From a virus, in IMG/VR virus record IMGVR_UViG_3300018719_000041, positions 1 to 64,000 of that record: DNA of 64,000 nt, one strand, 5' to 3'. Shown piece by piece: positions 8,385 to 15,917 of the stretch (position 1 is its first letter; every line of letters starts with the position of its first letter). The notes beneath the pieces are model-generated. The model ran no database searches and was not told the DNA's origin. It saw only the letters and a list, made by a program, of their open reading frames with translations. Made by a program: the position numbers and the translations under genes.

Positions 8385-9755
8385 CTAGCCCTCAGCCGCG
8401 TTCTGCTCGCGGTAGAGGTCTTGGCCGCGCTGCCATCTCTTGAGCCGTTCAGGGTTGTCTCGGATCTCGGACTTGATGCACTTGCTGCTGCCGCGCTCTG
8501 CATCATCCCAGCCGCGTTTGATGTCCGGGTCTTTCAATTCGTCAGCAGGAGAGGGTTGCTTCTGAGGCGCGTGCCGCTTCGTCTTGGATGCCTCGACAAT
8601 TCTGAGGCGATTGTCCTCGTAGATGTTCTCGACCTTGGTACGCATCTCGCGTGCCATAAGATGCGAGAGTTCGCCATTGACGTAGGGCAGCAGCTCGGCC
8701 GAGGCTTGGTCCAGTTCCTTGAATGTCTTGGCCTTCGCCGCTCCATCTTCAAGCCGCTGGACCATCCCGTCAAAGTCAGGGCTTGAGGACGGTATCGACT
8801 TGTCGCCCGGGAACTCATCGTCCGCACCGGAGGCCGAGTCCGCCGTCCCTTCGTCGGCGCCGGCAGACTCTCCTTCGGACGTGGAAGCCGCCCCGTCAGG
8901 CTCGGCTTCTTCAGCCGACGTTTCGTCCGGCTGCATCTCATCACCCTTCCTGTCTGTTTCGGAAGCGTGATGCTCGATGACAGGTGCACTGCCGGCGATT
9001 TGGTCGAGAGCTTGCGACAGCGTGGGACGACGCAACTCTTGGCGGCTCTCCTCGCGATTGCCGTCGAAGTCGTAAAGTTCATCGTCCCTGCGGATCAAGT
9101 CGTCCAGATCCGTTGACATCGGCAGGACCTTTGAGTGACGACGGGCAACGGTCTTGCGCGCCATCTCCTCCCACCATTGCACCCATGGGCCGCGCTGGTT
9201 GTCCTTCGCGCGGCTTGCCTGCCGCACCTTCTCGATCTCCTGGAAGGACATCACCTCCCGGCTGAGCTCGCCGCTCTTGAACTTGGCGACGGAATAGGCG
9301 GCGATGGGCTTGCCGCGCTCGCCGAGAGCCGGCTTGTGCTTGATAAAGGGTTCGTCACCGAGCTCGAATGCGAACTCGTCGTTCTCATAGACGACATGAG
9401 CATTCCAGTCCGTAATCTCACCGCTGTTCCGGACCTTCTTGCGAAGCCCGGCAATCATGATCATCCACTGAGCGATGGGACCGCGCTGCCGGTCATTGTA
9501 CTCAACGATTGCGCCCTCGCGACCATCCGGCAGCAAGCCGTCTTGCGCGGCCTTCATGCAGGCGTTGAAGAAGCTGCGGCGCTCGACCTTGAGCAGGCCC
9601 GGATTGTTCTGCACGGCCGTCAATACGACGCGCTTGAACCGTTCCGGAGGGATGTGGACAGGCAGGGCCTTTGCGAACTCTGGAAGTCGGTCCTCGAGCT
9701 GGCGCTCGATTACGACCAGAGGGTGAGGGGCTTTTGCTTCGGTAGCTTCGCTCAC
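8385..9755 (-). CDS. recT: RecT-family single-strand annealing protein
   Basis: A 456-residue annealase. The N-terminal 250 residues carry RecT features: PPERFKRVVLTAVQNNPGLL, SFFNACMKAAQDGLLPDGREG and MIMIAGLRKKVRNSGEI. The C-terminal 200 residues are acidic and low in complexity, making the protein longer than typical RecT (about 270-330). It pairs with the YqaJ exonuclease encoded just upstream, whose stop overlaps the GTG start of this gene (GTGA). Together they would recombine phage DNA ends independently of RecBCD. Confidence 0.92.
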   Translation of the reverse strand: MSEATEAKAPHPLVVIERQLEDRLPEFAKALPVHIPPERFKRVVLTAVQNNPGLLKVERRSFFNACMKAAQDGLLPDGREGAIVEYNDRQRGPIAQWMIMIAGLRKKVRNSGEITDWNAHVVYENDEFAFELGDEPFIKHKPALGERGKPIAAYSVAKFKSGELSREVMSFQEIEKVRQASRAKDNQRGPWVQWWEEMARKTVARRHSKVLPMSTDLDDLIRRDDELYDFDGNREESRQELRRPTLSQALDQIAGSAPVIEHHASETDRKGDEMQPDETSAEEAEPDGAASTSEGESAGADEGTADSASGADDEFPGDKSIPSSSPDFDGMVQRLEDGAAKAKTFKELDQASAELLPYVNGELSHLMAREMRTKVENIYEDNRLRIVEASKTKRHAPQKQPSPADELKDPDIKRGWDDAERGSSKCIKSEIRDNPERLKRWQRGQDLYREQNAAEG

Positions 9756-10690
9756 GCGGCTTCTCCCTTGGTGCGTGTGATACGGATCGGCCTCGTGGTG
9801 CGTTCTTTCACCGTGTAGGCTTTTGTGTGTTGGGTTTTGAGGGTGATCTTCCAGCCTGGCATGCGCCCGACCTGGGCTTCGCCAACCTTGGCACGGACTT
9901 CTGCGTCGATCTCATCGCAGCGCTCGCCGTTGGCTTTGATCTCCGCCTTGAGGCGCTCACGCTCCTCCAAAATAATCGGCAGCATGTTGTCGGCGGACAG
10001 GTCGATTTCCCCGCCGTTGTCCTGAACCATCAGACGAGCAAGCAGGGCGCCGTCGCGACTATAGTCAGGATCCGGGGCCTGCCCGCTTTCGACCAAGTTC
10101 CAGAATTCATGAATGGCTGTGCGGATCCGCTCGACGATCCCGGGATGAATCGGAACGTCGACGACCTGAAGGTCGAGGCCATGACTGACCACCATGGCCG
10201 CCACGCAAGCCCACTTTGCGCCCGTCAGATGCGCCTCGATAATGGCCTGCACCGCGATCCAAAGCGGTAGCTCCACCTCGCCCGTTTCGCTATCCACCCA
10301 CTTGCGACGGAAAATTCCGGCCTCGACGGTCTTGACCTGCACGATTCCCATGCCTCGCTCAGGGCATGTGGCAAAAGCGTCAGGGGTAGCGCCGAGGTGG
10401 TGTACGGGATCGCGGAAATAGGTCTTGTTGGGGATGACCTTCCACTCCGGGCGTTCCTCACCAAGCAACGCGAGAGCGACGGGCTCAAGTAATCGTCCAC
10501 GCCGCATCGCAGGCGTTTCCTCGGCATCCTCCTGGATCTGGCCGGTCTTCAGAGCCCAAAGTCCATATGGGGTTTGGTACTCGTGCACCCCGAGCAGCGC
10601 ACCGGCGACAGAGGCTGTAATGTCCTTCTGACGCAGCAGGAGCCAGGCGGCGCGATCGGTGAAAGGGTGCTGCTCAACCATCGCAGCCAT
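9752..10690 (-). CDS. YqaJ/lambda-exonuclease-family nuclease
   Basis: About 312 residues. Nuclease signature: RAAWLLLRQKDITASVAGALLG, the glutamate in GRLLEPVALALL, the aspartate in LGATPDAFATCP and the QxK element in VQVKTVEAG. It would resect double-stranded DNA ends so that RecT can load. The start is 10690 (MAAMVEQHP) or 10681; a much longer upstream frame is rejected because it runs inside the preceding gene and looks out of frame. The C-terminal 100 residues form a likely coiled coil (ERERLKAEIKANGERCDEIDAEV). Confidence 0.9.
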   Translation of the reverse strand: MAAMVEQHPFTDRAAWLLLRQKDITASVAGALLGVHEYQTPYGLWALKTGQIQEDAEETPAMRRGRLLEPVALALLGEERPEWKVIPNKTYFRDPVHHLGATPDAFATCPERGMGIVQVKTVEAGIFRRKWVDSETGEVELPLWIAVQAIIEAHLTGAKWACVAAMVVSHGLDLQVVDVPIHPGIVERIRTAIHEFWNLVESGQAPDPDYSRDGALLARLMVQDNGGEIDLSADNMLPIILEERERLKAEIKANGERCDEIDAEVRAKVGEAQVGRMPGWKITLKTQHTKAYTVKERTTRPIRITRTKGEAA

Positions 10691-11000
10691 CCGCTGCTTT
10701 GGTGATGGCGGCCCGCATGTCATCTGCAGCGCGGACAAGATCCGAATTGCCTGCGGCCCGGCCGCCGCAACGCCGGTCGACCTGGAGAAGCAACTCCTTT
10801 GCCGCCACCAGAAGTTCGAGCGATGCCGCCATGATCCGGGCATCGGCGAAGTCTCGCGAACTCAGGACCTCCCCGTTGCCATCATCGCGATCACATGGCT
10901 CGATCTTGGCGATCGGCCCGGCAGGGCTCTCAATCCAGATGCTGGCCGACTCCTCAGGGTCATAGTTGACCGTCCACGGGCCTGGGCTGTGCAGGGTCAT
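10674..11000 (-). CDS. Hypothetical early protein
   Basis: A 108-residue protein beginning MTLHSPGPWTVNYD, a type of small early protein common in alphaproteobacterial and other phages. The C-terminal half is helical (ARIMAASLELLVAAKELLLQV). GGAGGGT precedes the start. It overlaps the exonuclease gene slightly. Function unknown. Confidence 0.75.
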   Translation of the reverse strand: MTLHSPGPWTVNYDPEESASIWIESPAGPIAKIEPCDRDDGNGEVLSSRDFADARIMAASLELLVAAKELLLQVDRRCGGRAAGNSDLVRAADDMRAAITKAADGCDG

Positions 11001-11001
11001 G

Positions 11002-11235
11002 TTACTGACCCTCCGGCTTGGACCGCTCGACGAGCATCGCGTCGGCGACCTTGTAAGCCCACGTCGCGATCACCTCTGGCTTTGGCAAGCGACAGTCCGG
11101 ATCTGCGTGAGCGCTGAGGTATCCGATGCTCACTTGACCTGCAAACCAGTCGCGAAGGCTCATTCCCTTCTCGGCATACTGGTCCTCGGAAAAGGCATAC
11201 GGGAAAGCGGCGCCGCCAGTCGGAACATTGGCCAT
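11002..11235 (-). CDS. Small hypothetical phage protein with MSLRDWFAGQ motif
   Basis: A 77-residue protein with the stretch EKGMSLRDWFAGQ followed by a helix (EVIATWAYKVADAML). This motif recurs in small early phage proteins but has no known role. The start at 11235 (MANVPTGG) has AAGGA upstream; the longer upstream frame lies in the next gene. Confidence 0.75.
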   Translation of the reverse strand: MANVPTGGAAFPYAFSEDQYAEKGMSLRDWFAGQVSIGYLSAHADPDCRLPKPEVIATWAYKVADAMLVERSKPEGQ

Positions 11236-11236
11236 G

Positions 11237-11680
11237 TCAGTGTTTCCTTGTGCGTGAAAGTACGAGCGCGCCGTAAGCAGTGCAGCGCGGCCGCGCGTAG
11301 ATCCCAGTCTGGTAGAGGCTGATCCCTGAGCAGTTCTCGCCACCGCGGTTCAGGGCCAGGCGCAGGTAACGCATCGACCACTTCAGGTTCGTAGCCGGGT
11401 CATAGAGAGCGCTGCAGGCTCCGGTGAAACCCATGCCCCGCGCGGTCTGGCACTTGATCTGGCCAAGGCCGATCTCGCCATGCCTGCCTGTGACCATGGG
11501 CTGGTATGCGCTCTCGGTCCGTACAACCCCGTGGGCAAAGTGGACTGGTACGCCTTCGCGCATGGCGATAGCCGTCACAAGCGCATGGACGGCGCTCCTC
11601 AACTCGGGATCGGGCGCGGCCGCCTGCTTCGTGGTGGTGCAGCCCGCCAGCGCTACGGCGAAGATGGGGGCGAACCTCAC
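11237..11680 (-). CDS. SLT-type murein transglycosylase, predicted lipoprotein
   Basis: A 147-residue exported lytic transglycosylase. The GTG start (11680) gives a short signal sequence with lipobox LAGC (Cys 14). The soluble SLT-like domain has the catalytic glutamate in RTESAYQP (E56) and the GEIGLGQIK motif (68-76), then YDPATNLKWSMRYLRLAL. It overlaps the small membrane-protein gene upstream by GTGA. A wall-cleaving lipoprotein in the early operon is unusual: it may modify the envelope of the lysogen, help DNA entry of related phages or exclude them. The family is clear, the role is not. Confidence 0.85.
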   Translation of the reverse strand: MRFAPIFAVALAGCTTTKQAAAPDPELRSAVHALVTAIAMREGVPVHFAHGVVRTESAYQPMVTGRHGEIGLGQIKCQTARGMGFTGACSALYDPATNLKWSMRYLRLALNRGGENCSGISLYQTGIYARPRCTAYGALVLSRTRKH

Positions 11681-11820
11681 AGGTCGTCTCCATCGACATG
11701 CTCGCCGACGAACGGCACCGGGTTGCGGGGATACTTCTTGTTCTCGCGATAGATGCCGTATGCGATGCCGCCGACGAGTGCGGTCAGGACGGCGAAGAAG
11801 ATCCAGTGTTCGATTTGCAT
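11677..11820 (-). CDS. 47-residue single-pass membrane protein
   Basis: A short gene encoding MQIEHWIFFAVLTALVGG..., with one membrane segment (about 6-23) and a charged tail ending GDDL. Its stop overlaps the GTG start of the transglycosylase lipoprotein, and its start abuts the stop of the gene before it, so it is embedded in the operon with typical coupling. It could be a partner of the transglycosylase (spanin-like or membrane anchor), but this is inference from position alone. Confidence 0.6.
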   Translation of the reverse strand: MQIEHWIFFAVLTALVGGIAYGIYRENKKYPRNPVPFVGEHVDGDDL

Positions 11821-12044
11821 TAGCGTTGTCCCTTGTTGGAGCCGACGCCGAGCTGCTCGGCCGTCAGGCGGTGTTCGTCATTGGGGTCACGCGCCGGCTT
11901 GCTGCCGGTCACGTCAGCCACGAAGGCTGCCCGGGCTCGCACGGCCGGATCCGGGCTGGTCGCTGCCGCAAGCAGCTTCCGGGCGGTGTCCTGGCGCATG
12001 CGGTTCATTTCGAGGGAGAAGGCGAGGGGGGCGGCGGTCATCAC
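11820..12044 (-). CDS. Small hypothetical early protein
   Basis: A 74-residue protein with a helical centre (DTARKLLAAATSPDPAVRARAAFVADV) and a polar C-terminus. It shares single-base to few-base overlaps with both neighbours in the leftward operon. No family recognised. Confidence 0.6.
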   Translation of the reverse strand: MMTAAPLAFSLEMNRMRQDTARKLLAAATSPDPAVRARAAFVADVTGSKPARDPNDEHRLTAEQLGVGSNKGQR

Positions 12045-12265
12045 GCGATCTCGCCATTGGCCGTGGCGCGCAGCTCGCGCGCCCGGTCGGTCGCCGCGTC
12101 GAGTCCGGCCACGATCTCATCGGCAAGGAAGTTGGATTGCATCAGCTGCCGGATGCAGGCGCGCTCATCGCCAAGGTCGACACCACTGCCCGACAGGATC
12201 GCCGCCATGGTTTCGACCGGCGGCGGGGGCAGGGGTATGCTGAACTTGTTCTTGGCAAAGGGCAT
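12041..12265 (-). CDS. First gene of the leftward operon, hypothetical
   Basis: A 74-residue protein starting MPFAKNKFSIPLPPPPVE. The proline run precedes a helical part with ADEIVAGLDAATDRARELRA. It is the promoter-proximal gene of the leftward operon, about 30 bases after the operator at 12293-12308. Being first under the early promoter suggests a regulatory or host-takeover role, but nothing in the sequence shows one. Confidence 0.6.
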   Translation of the reverse strand: MPFAKNKFSIPLPPPPVETMAAILSGSGVDLGDERACIRQLMQSNFLADEIVAGLDAATDRARELRATANGEIA

Positions 12266-12292
12266 GTCGTCTCTCCGTGTTGCACAAAGAGA

Positions 12293-12342
12293 TTGCCCAT
12301 TTGGCAAAAACAGTCAACCAGGAAAAATGCCCAATAGGCAAA
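12293..12342 (-). promoter_or_regulatory. Leftward early promoter with two repressor operators
   Basis: On the minus strand a -35-like TTGACT (12312-12317) is followed three bases later by TTTGCCAAATGGGCAA (12293-12308), the same 16-base element found at the rightward promoter. A second, related site TTTGCCTATTGGGCAT lies at 12327-12342 just upstream. The arrangement places the operator in the promoter spacer, so CI binding would block RNA polymerase. The -10 is weakly defined. Confidence 0.75.
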
Positions 12343-12641
12343 GTTATTTGCCGACGGGGTCGCGCGCGTGGAGTGCGAACTTCCCTATGGAGGCGCTGTT
12401 CAACAGCGTCCTCCATTCCAGAGAGTGTAGTTATATAGGTTAGTACCTATACCCCGCGTGTGCGTGCTGGATGAATCCGCGCGCGTGAAAGGTTCCAGGT
12501 CCCGGTTGCCGGTTTCCGCAGGAGGGCGGCCTTGAGGGCCGCCCTGTGGATACCGGGGAGAATGGAGGCTGGGAATCGACTCCTGAAACGATATTCCAGA
12601 CACTGGAACCTATAGGGAACAAATTCTCGATTGGTAGGGGC
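12343..12641. other. Control-region spacer with an 18-bp dyad and a hairpin
   Basis: No convincing gene. TATAGGT-TAGT-ACCTATA (12433-12450) is a perfect dyad with 7-base arms and could be an operator different from the CI sites; a related CCTATAGGG occurs near 12610. AGGGCGGCC (12523-12531) and GGCCGCCCT (12537-12545) form a 9-bp hairpin without a T run. A half-site TTTGCC lies at about 12347. Confidence 0.5.
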
Positions 12642-12881
12642 ATGCAGGGCAAGCAGAGCTTTGACGGGAGCCTTCCTAAGGTGCTGTCCGTTTCGATCAC
12701 CTGTGACGATTGCGGTCGCACCAGGCGCATGTTCCGGGAGGGAATCGTGGTTCTGCAGGGGCGGGGTCTACAGACGATCTCGGATATGTACCGCTCGATG
12801 CACTGCAGCTATTGCCGCTCCTTTGGCGGGCTCGGAGACAACTTCATCATCAAGCCGGTGCTGGTCGGCAGGTGTCACTAG
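12642..12881 (+). CDS. Small zinc-binding-like protein next to the repressor
   Basis: A 79-residue protein with two CxxC knuckles, CDDC (about 21-24) and CSYC (about 54-57), the pattern of a small zinc ribbon. It is plus-strand, faces the repressor gene tail to tail (4-base overlap of the ends) and lies downstream of the 12433 dyad. It may be a lysogeny-expressed accessory protein or a transcription or translation regulator. TAGGGG precedes the ATG. Confidence 0.6.
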   Translation: MQGKQSFDGSLPKVLSVSITCDDCGRTRRMFREGIVVLQGRGLQTISDMYRSMHCSYCRSFGGLGDNFIIKPVLVGRCH

Positions 12882-13630
12882 CTCAGGCCGGAAAGAACGA
12901 TCTTGTGAACGGAGATCACCCTATCGGCCGGGAAGCGCATGAGGTGGTCTTCTCCCTCCGGAGGGGTGAACTGCTCGAGCACCAACTCGCGCCCATTCTT
13001 GGAGATGAACTTCTTCACGAAGCCAAGGGGCGGTTCGCCGGGGTCGTCGTTCTGGATCTGGGCGACGACGAAGTCGCCGCTGCGCACCGGCAGGTGCGGA
13101 TGCACCCAGGCCGTCTCGCCGGCATAATAGCGGGGCTCCATGGAGCTGCCATGGATGAACACGGCATAGGCGTCACGGACATTTTCGAGCGCGGGCGGGC
13201 AAAGGACATCGGCCAATCGCTGCCCATTCAGGATGAAACGACCGTCATCGCCACCCACGGCCTGCCCATAGACCGGAAGGCGGCGGCGCGGGAACCTCGC
13301 GGGCTCGCCGAACGTGGCGTTCGCCTCAGCTTCCGCAGCAGAATCTTGTCTGGGGGGTGGCTGCCGAACCAACTCGTCGATCATGGCTTTCTCGTCATCC
13401 GAGACCGGCGACTGAACAGAGGCATCAGGGACCAGATCGCGAGCCTGAACCTTAAGGGCGGCCGCGACCAAGCTCAGATTTTGGATCGAGACGTTCCTCT
13501 TTCCGCCTTCCATGCGGGACAAGTATGAGGGCGAGATGCCGGTCAGCTCCGCGAGCTCTTCGAGGGTGACCCCCTTCGCCTTGCGGATCTCTCTGATTTT
13601 GTTCGGGAAGACGGTTTCGTTTTTGCCCAT
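12878..13630 (-). CDS. CI-like phage repressor, XRE HTH plus S24 peptidase
   Basis: A 250-residue repressor. The N-terminal XRE helix-turn-helix covers IREIRKAKGVTLEELAELTGISPSYLSRMEGG (about 12-43). The C-terminal S24 domain has the catalytic serine in HGSSMEP (S163) and lysine in GFVKKF (K206 or K207), so RecA-stimulated self-cleavage is likely. The cleavage-site region is YGQAVGGDDG, without an obvious Ala-Gly pair. The start at 13630 is chosen because the HTH begins soon after; its first codons (ATGGGCAAAA) themselves match an operator half-site, suggesting autoregulation. Confidence 0.93.
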   Translation of the reverse strand: MGKNETVFPNKIREIRKAKGVTLEELAELTGISPSYLSRMEGGKRNVSIQNLSLVAAALKVQARDLVPDASVQSPVSDDEKAMIDELVRQPPPRQDSAAEAEANATFGEPARFPRRRLPVYGQAVGGDDGRFILNGQRLADVLCPPALENVRDAYAVFIHGSSMEPRYYAGETAWVHPHLPVRSGDFVVAQIQNDDPGEPPLGFVKKFISKNGRELVLEQFTPPEGEDHLMRFPADRVISVHKIVLSGLS

Positions 13631-13673
13631 AAGACAATCTTTCCACATTGGAGAGATCGTCTCTACCGCCTAA

Positions 13674-13714
13674 TTGGCAAACAAACCGTTGACAAATATT
13701 TGCCAAATGGGCAA
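13674..13714 (+). promoter_or_regulatory. Rightward early promoter with operator
   Basis: TTGACA (13689-13694) is a consensus -35; four bases later TTTGCCAAATGGGCAA (13699-13714) is base-for-base the operator of the leftward promoter. A half-site TTGGCAAA (13674-13681) lies upstream towards the repressor gene. This is the lambda-like OR equivalent, from which cI is transcribed leftward and cro rightward. The -10 is poorly conserved. Confidence 0.75.
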
Positions 13715-13747
13715 GTTGCCGCGATGGTTAACAAATCGCGGTGTTCT

Positions 13748-14014
13748 ATGAACTCCCTCGAACGCTACTTCTCAGCCTCTGGCGAGAACATCCGCAAGCT
13801 GGCGGACCGCATGAATGTCTCGCCGTCGACTCTTACGCGCCCGCTCAAGGGAGAGCGGAACGCCAGCATGGACCTGGCTCTGAAGGTGGAGGAGGCGACA
13901 GGCAAGCGGGTCTCCGCCGGGGAATTCCTCGAAATCTGCCTTGAAGCCAAACGGACATTCTTTGGGCGCCAAGCTGCAGGCTCCGACACCACCGAAGCCG
14001 GGGCAAGCGAATGA
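13748..14014 (+). CDS. Cro-like helix-turn-helix regulator
   Basis: An 88-residue protein with one HTH: NIRKLADRMNVSPSTLTRPLKGERNASMDLALKVEEATG (about 14-52). Divergent from the repressor and first in the rightward operon, it fits Cro, the antirepressor of lysogeny. An upstream in-frame ATG (13724) falls near the promoter and is less likely to be used. It overlaps the next gene by ATGA. Confidence 0.8.
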   Translation: MNSLERYFSASGENIRKLADRMNVSPSTLTRPLKGERNASMDLALKVEEATGKRVSAGEFLEICLEAKRTFFGRQAAGSDTTEAGASE

Positions 14015-14256
14015 GCGCAGCCAGCGACCTCTATGTGCTGGGCCGCAGGCAGGCGCAGACCCGCCTCGCCGAACTCCGCCGACTGCACGGAGCGGCCTCT
14101 GCCGGCATCATCGCCGAGGGATGGCTGCGTGGCATCCGCGACGAACTTCAAGAATTCCTTGGGGCTGAGGAAGCCTACCAAGTGATCCAGCGGCAGGCCG
14201 ATAGCGCAGCAGAGCCGCTTCTTCTCTCCAGAGCCAACGACATCCTGAAAGGTTGA
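14011..14256 (+). CDS. Small hypothetical rightward-operon protein
   Basis: An 81-residue, mainly helical protein (RRQAQTRLAELRRLHGAASAG in the middle). It overlaps the cro-like gene by ATGA and ends three bases before the next gene. No family recognised. Confidence 0.65.
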   Translation: MSAASDLYVLGRRQAQTRLAELRRLHGAASAGIIAEGWLRGIRDELQEFLGAEEAYQVIQRQADSAAEPLLLSRANDILKG

Positions 14257-14259
14257 ACC

Positions 14260-14676
14260 ATGCCCAGGGGCAAGAAATCCTCGCAACAGTCCGCATCCGG
14301 TACCAACGGCTTCGAGCCTTCCGTTCTGCAAGACATCGTCAGCCGCTTGGACGAGCTCGACGCAACGCTTGCCTCGGAGAAGGGCAAGTACATGAAGCGG
14401 TGCCGCGAGATCGCCGAAGAGCGCAAGGGCATCATGACCGAGGCCAAAGCTCGCGGCATTCCTCTGAAGCCTCTGAAAACAGAACTCAAGATCCGTAAGC
14501 TCTCTCACAAGATCGAGGAGATGCGATCCGAGCTCGAGCCCGATGATATGGATCAAGCCGTTCTCATTCGCGAAGCCCTCGGAGACTATGCGGATCTCCC
14601 GCTTGGCGCCGCGGCTGTCGCGGCGAATGAGAGGCGGCGCGCCGATTCCGAACTCATGGACGACCTGGCTGGGTGA
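14260..14676 (+). CDS. Coiled-coil phage protein, faintly GapR-like
   Basis: A 138-residue protein with a long helical segment (VSRLDELDATLASEKGKYMK, then EIAEERKGIMTEAKARGIPLK and LKIRKLSHKIEEM). The order of an acidic helix, KxIMxEAKxxGxxxKxLK and a further helix recalls the DUF2312/GapR family of DNA-clamping proteins, but the resemblance is loose. If correct it would bind overtwisted phage DNA during replication or transcription. Confidence 0.55.
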   Translation: MPRGKKSSQQSASGTNGFEPSVLQDIVSRLDELDATLASEKGKYMKRCREIAEERKGIMTEAKARGIPLKPLKTELKIRKLSHKIEEMRSELEPDDMDQAVLIREALGDYADLPLGAAAVAANERRRADSELMDDLAG

Positions 14677-14678
14677 CC

Positions 14679-15224
14679 ATGACGACGATCCTCGGGCTCG
14701 ATGTCGCGAACAGCATGGGCGTTTGTGACTGGACGGTCGGCCAGAAACCGACCTTCTACACGATCCAGCTCGGTCGCGAAGGCGATGACGCGAGCATCGA
14801 CGGCGCCTGGACGAAGTCCTGCCGAGCGCTCCGCTGGATTGCGGAGCGGCTGCGCACGTTTCCACCGGATGAAGTGGTCATCGAGGCTCCGATCCCGGAA
14901 CGGGCCCTTTCTGGCCAGACCAACGCTCAGTCGACGATGGTCAAGATGATGCTGATCGGCACCCTTGGGGCTGCGGTGAAGCTGAAGCACATCCGTGTGA
15001 CTCCGGCGAACATCCAGCGTGTCAGAAAGCATTTCATCGGCCACGGCAATCTCAAAGGTGATGAGGCCAAGCGGCTTGTCCGCAGCGTCTGCCGCGAGAT
15101 CGGCTGGGATTGCAACAACAACGACGAGTCCGACGCCGGTGCGCTCGCACACTGGCGCGCCTCCCAACTCGGCCTCCTCGTTCCGGATGTCCGTCCGTTC
15201 CATTACCGAAAGCTTGCCGCATGA
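14679..15224 (+). CDS. RuvC-like Holliday-junction resolvase
   Basis: A 181-residue RNase H-fold nuclease. Acidic residues fit RuvC: D8 in LGLDVAN, E69 in VVIEAP and the D149/E150/D152 cluster in NNDESDAGALAHW. It would cut branched DNA made during replication and recombination before packaging. A GTG six bases earlier (14673) overlaps the previous stop and is an alternative start. It overlaps the following gene by ATGA. Confidence 0.88.
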   Translation: MTTILGLDVANSMGVCDWTVGQKPTFYTIQLGREGDDASIDGAWTKSCRALRWIAERLRTFPPDEVVIEAPIPERALSGQTNAQSTMVKMMLIGTLGAAVKLKHIRVTPANIQRVRKHFIGHGNLKGDEAKRLVRSVCREIGWDCNNNDESDAGALAHWRASQLGLLVPDVRPFHYRKLAA

Positions 15225-15586
15225 CGTTGTCCCCGCGCGAACTCATCGCCTGCCCGGGACCCGAGCTGCTCCAGCATTTCGTCGTCCTGATGGTCGATGC
15301 TGATGGAGACATTCGCGGGTTTCAGCAGCGCCTAGTTGAGCGCGCACGTCAATTGAAGCCATCGGCAGAAGCGCTCAACCGCGCCGATGCCTTTTTCGCC
15401 GTGCGACGCATGTTCGAGCACATGCTCGTCATTGGCGGCCGTGACGCAACCATTCGAGACCTTACCAGCACCGTTCGCGAGGCCCTTGAAGAGGCAGCGA
15501 ACATGAGGGGCAGCCATGGACAACCAGAAGGCAACACAACCTCCGACCCGCCGAGAGATCCTGATGAAGATCGCGGAGCTGGCTGA
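15221..15586 (+). CDS. Hypothetical rightward-operon protein
   Basis: A 121-residue helical protein starting MTLSPRELIACPGPELL, with a basic centre (VERARQLKPSAEALNR) and a polar, probably disordered C-terminus (QPEGNTTSDPPRDPDED). It overlaps the resolvase by ATGA and the next gene by 71 bases. No family recognised. Confidence 0.65.
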   Translation: MTLSPRELIACPGPELLQHFVVLMVDADGDIRGFQQRLVERARQLKPSAEALNRADAFFAVRRMFEHMLVIGGRDATIRDLTSTVREALEEAANMRGSHGQPEGNTTSDPPRDPDEDRGAG

Positions 15587-15917
15587 GGAAGGTTGCGATG
15601 CTGCCGAGATCGGCAAAGACATCGTAATCCCTCGCGCCCGGGTCATTCGCTTGGCGCGAACTGCGGGAATAAAGCTGGCAGGGGCAGGCGGGCGCCGCCG
15701 CATCAAGTGCGGGGTCAAGAACCGCTATGTCCGAACACTCGATCGCTTGGCCACGATGGCGCGCATCTCGCGCAGCAGCATGGCTGAACGCCTCCTATCC
15801 GCAATCCTTGAGGACGATGGCCGCGCCGCCGTCAAGCTGCTCGGCAAAGCTGCGCTGCCCAAGCGCCGGTACAAGCCCCGCACAATGAAAACAAACCGGA
15901 GGGAGATTGCACAATGA
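15516..15917 (+). CDS. HTH-like basic phage protein
   Basis: A 133-residue basic protein. Residues about 13-52 (REILMKIAELAEEGCDAAEIGKDIVIPRARVIRLARTAG) look like a helix-turn-helix, and RISRSSMAERLLSAIL may be a second helical pair. The C-terminus is lysine/arginine-rich. It is likely a DNA-binding regulator of the early region, without a known family. Confidence 0.6.
   Translation: MDNQKATQPPTRREILMKIAELAEEGCDAAEIGKDIVIPRARVIRLARTAGIKLAGAGGRRRIKCGVKNRYVRTLDRLATMARISRSSMAERLLSAILEDDGRAAVKLLGKAALPKRRYKPRTMKTNRREIAQ

Noticed and set aside
13765-14865. Minus-strand open frame of 366 codons
   Set aside because: Antisense to cro, two coupled small genes and the resolvase.
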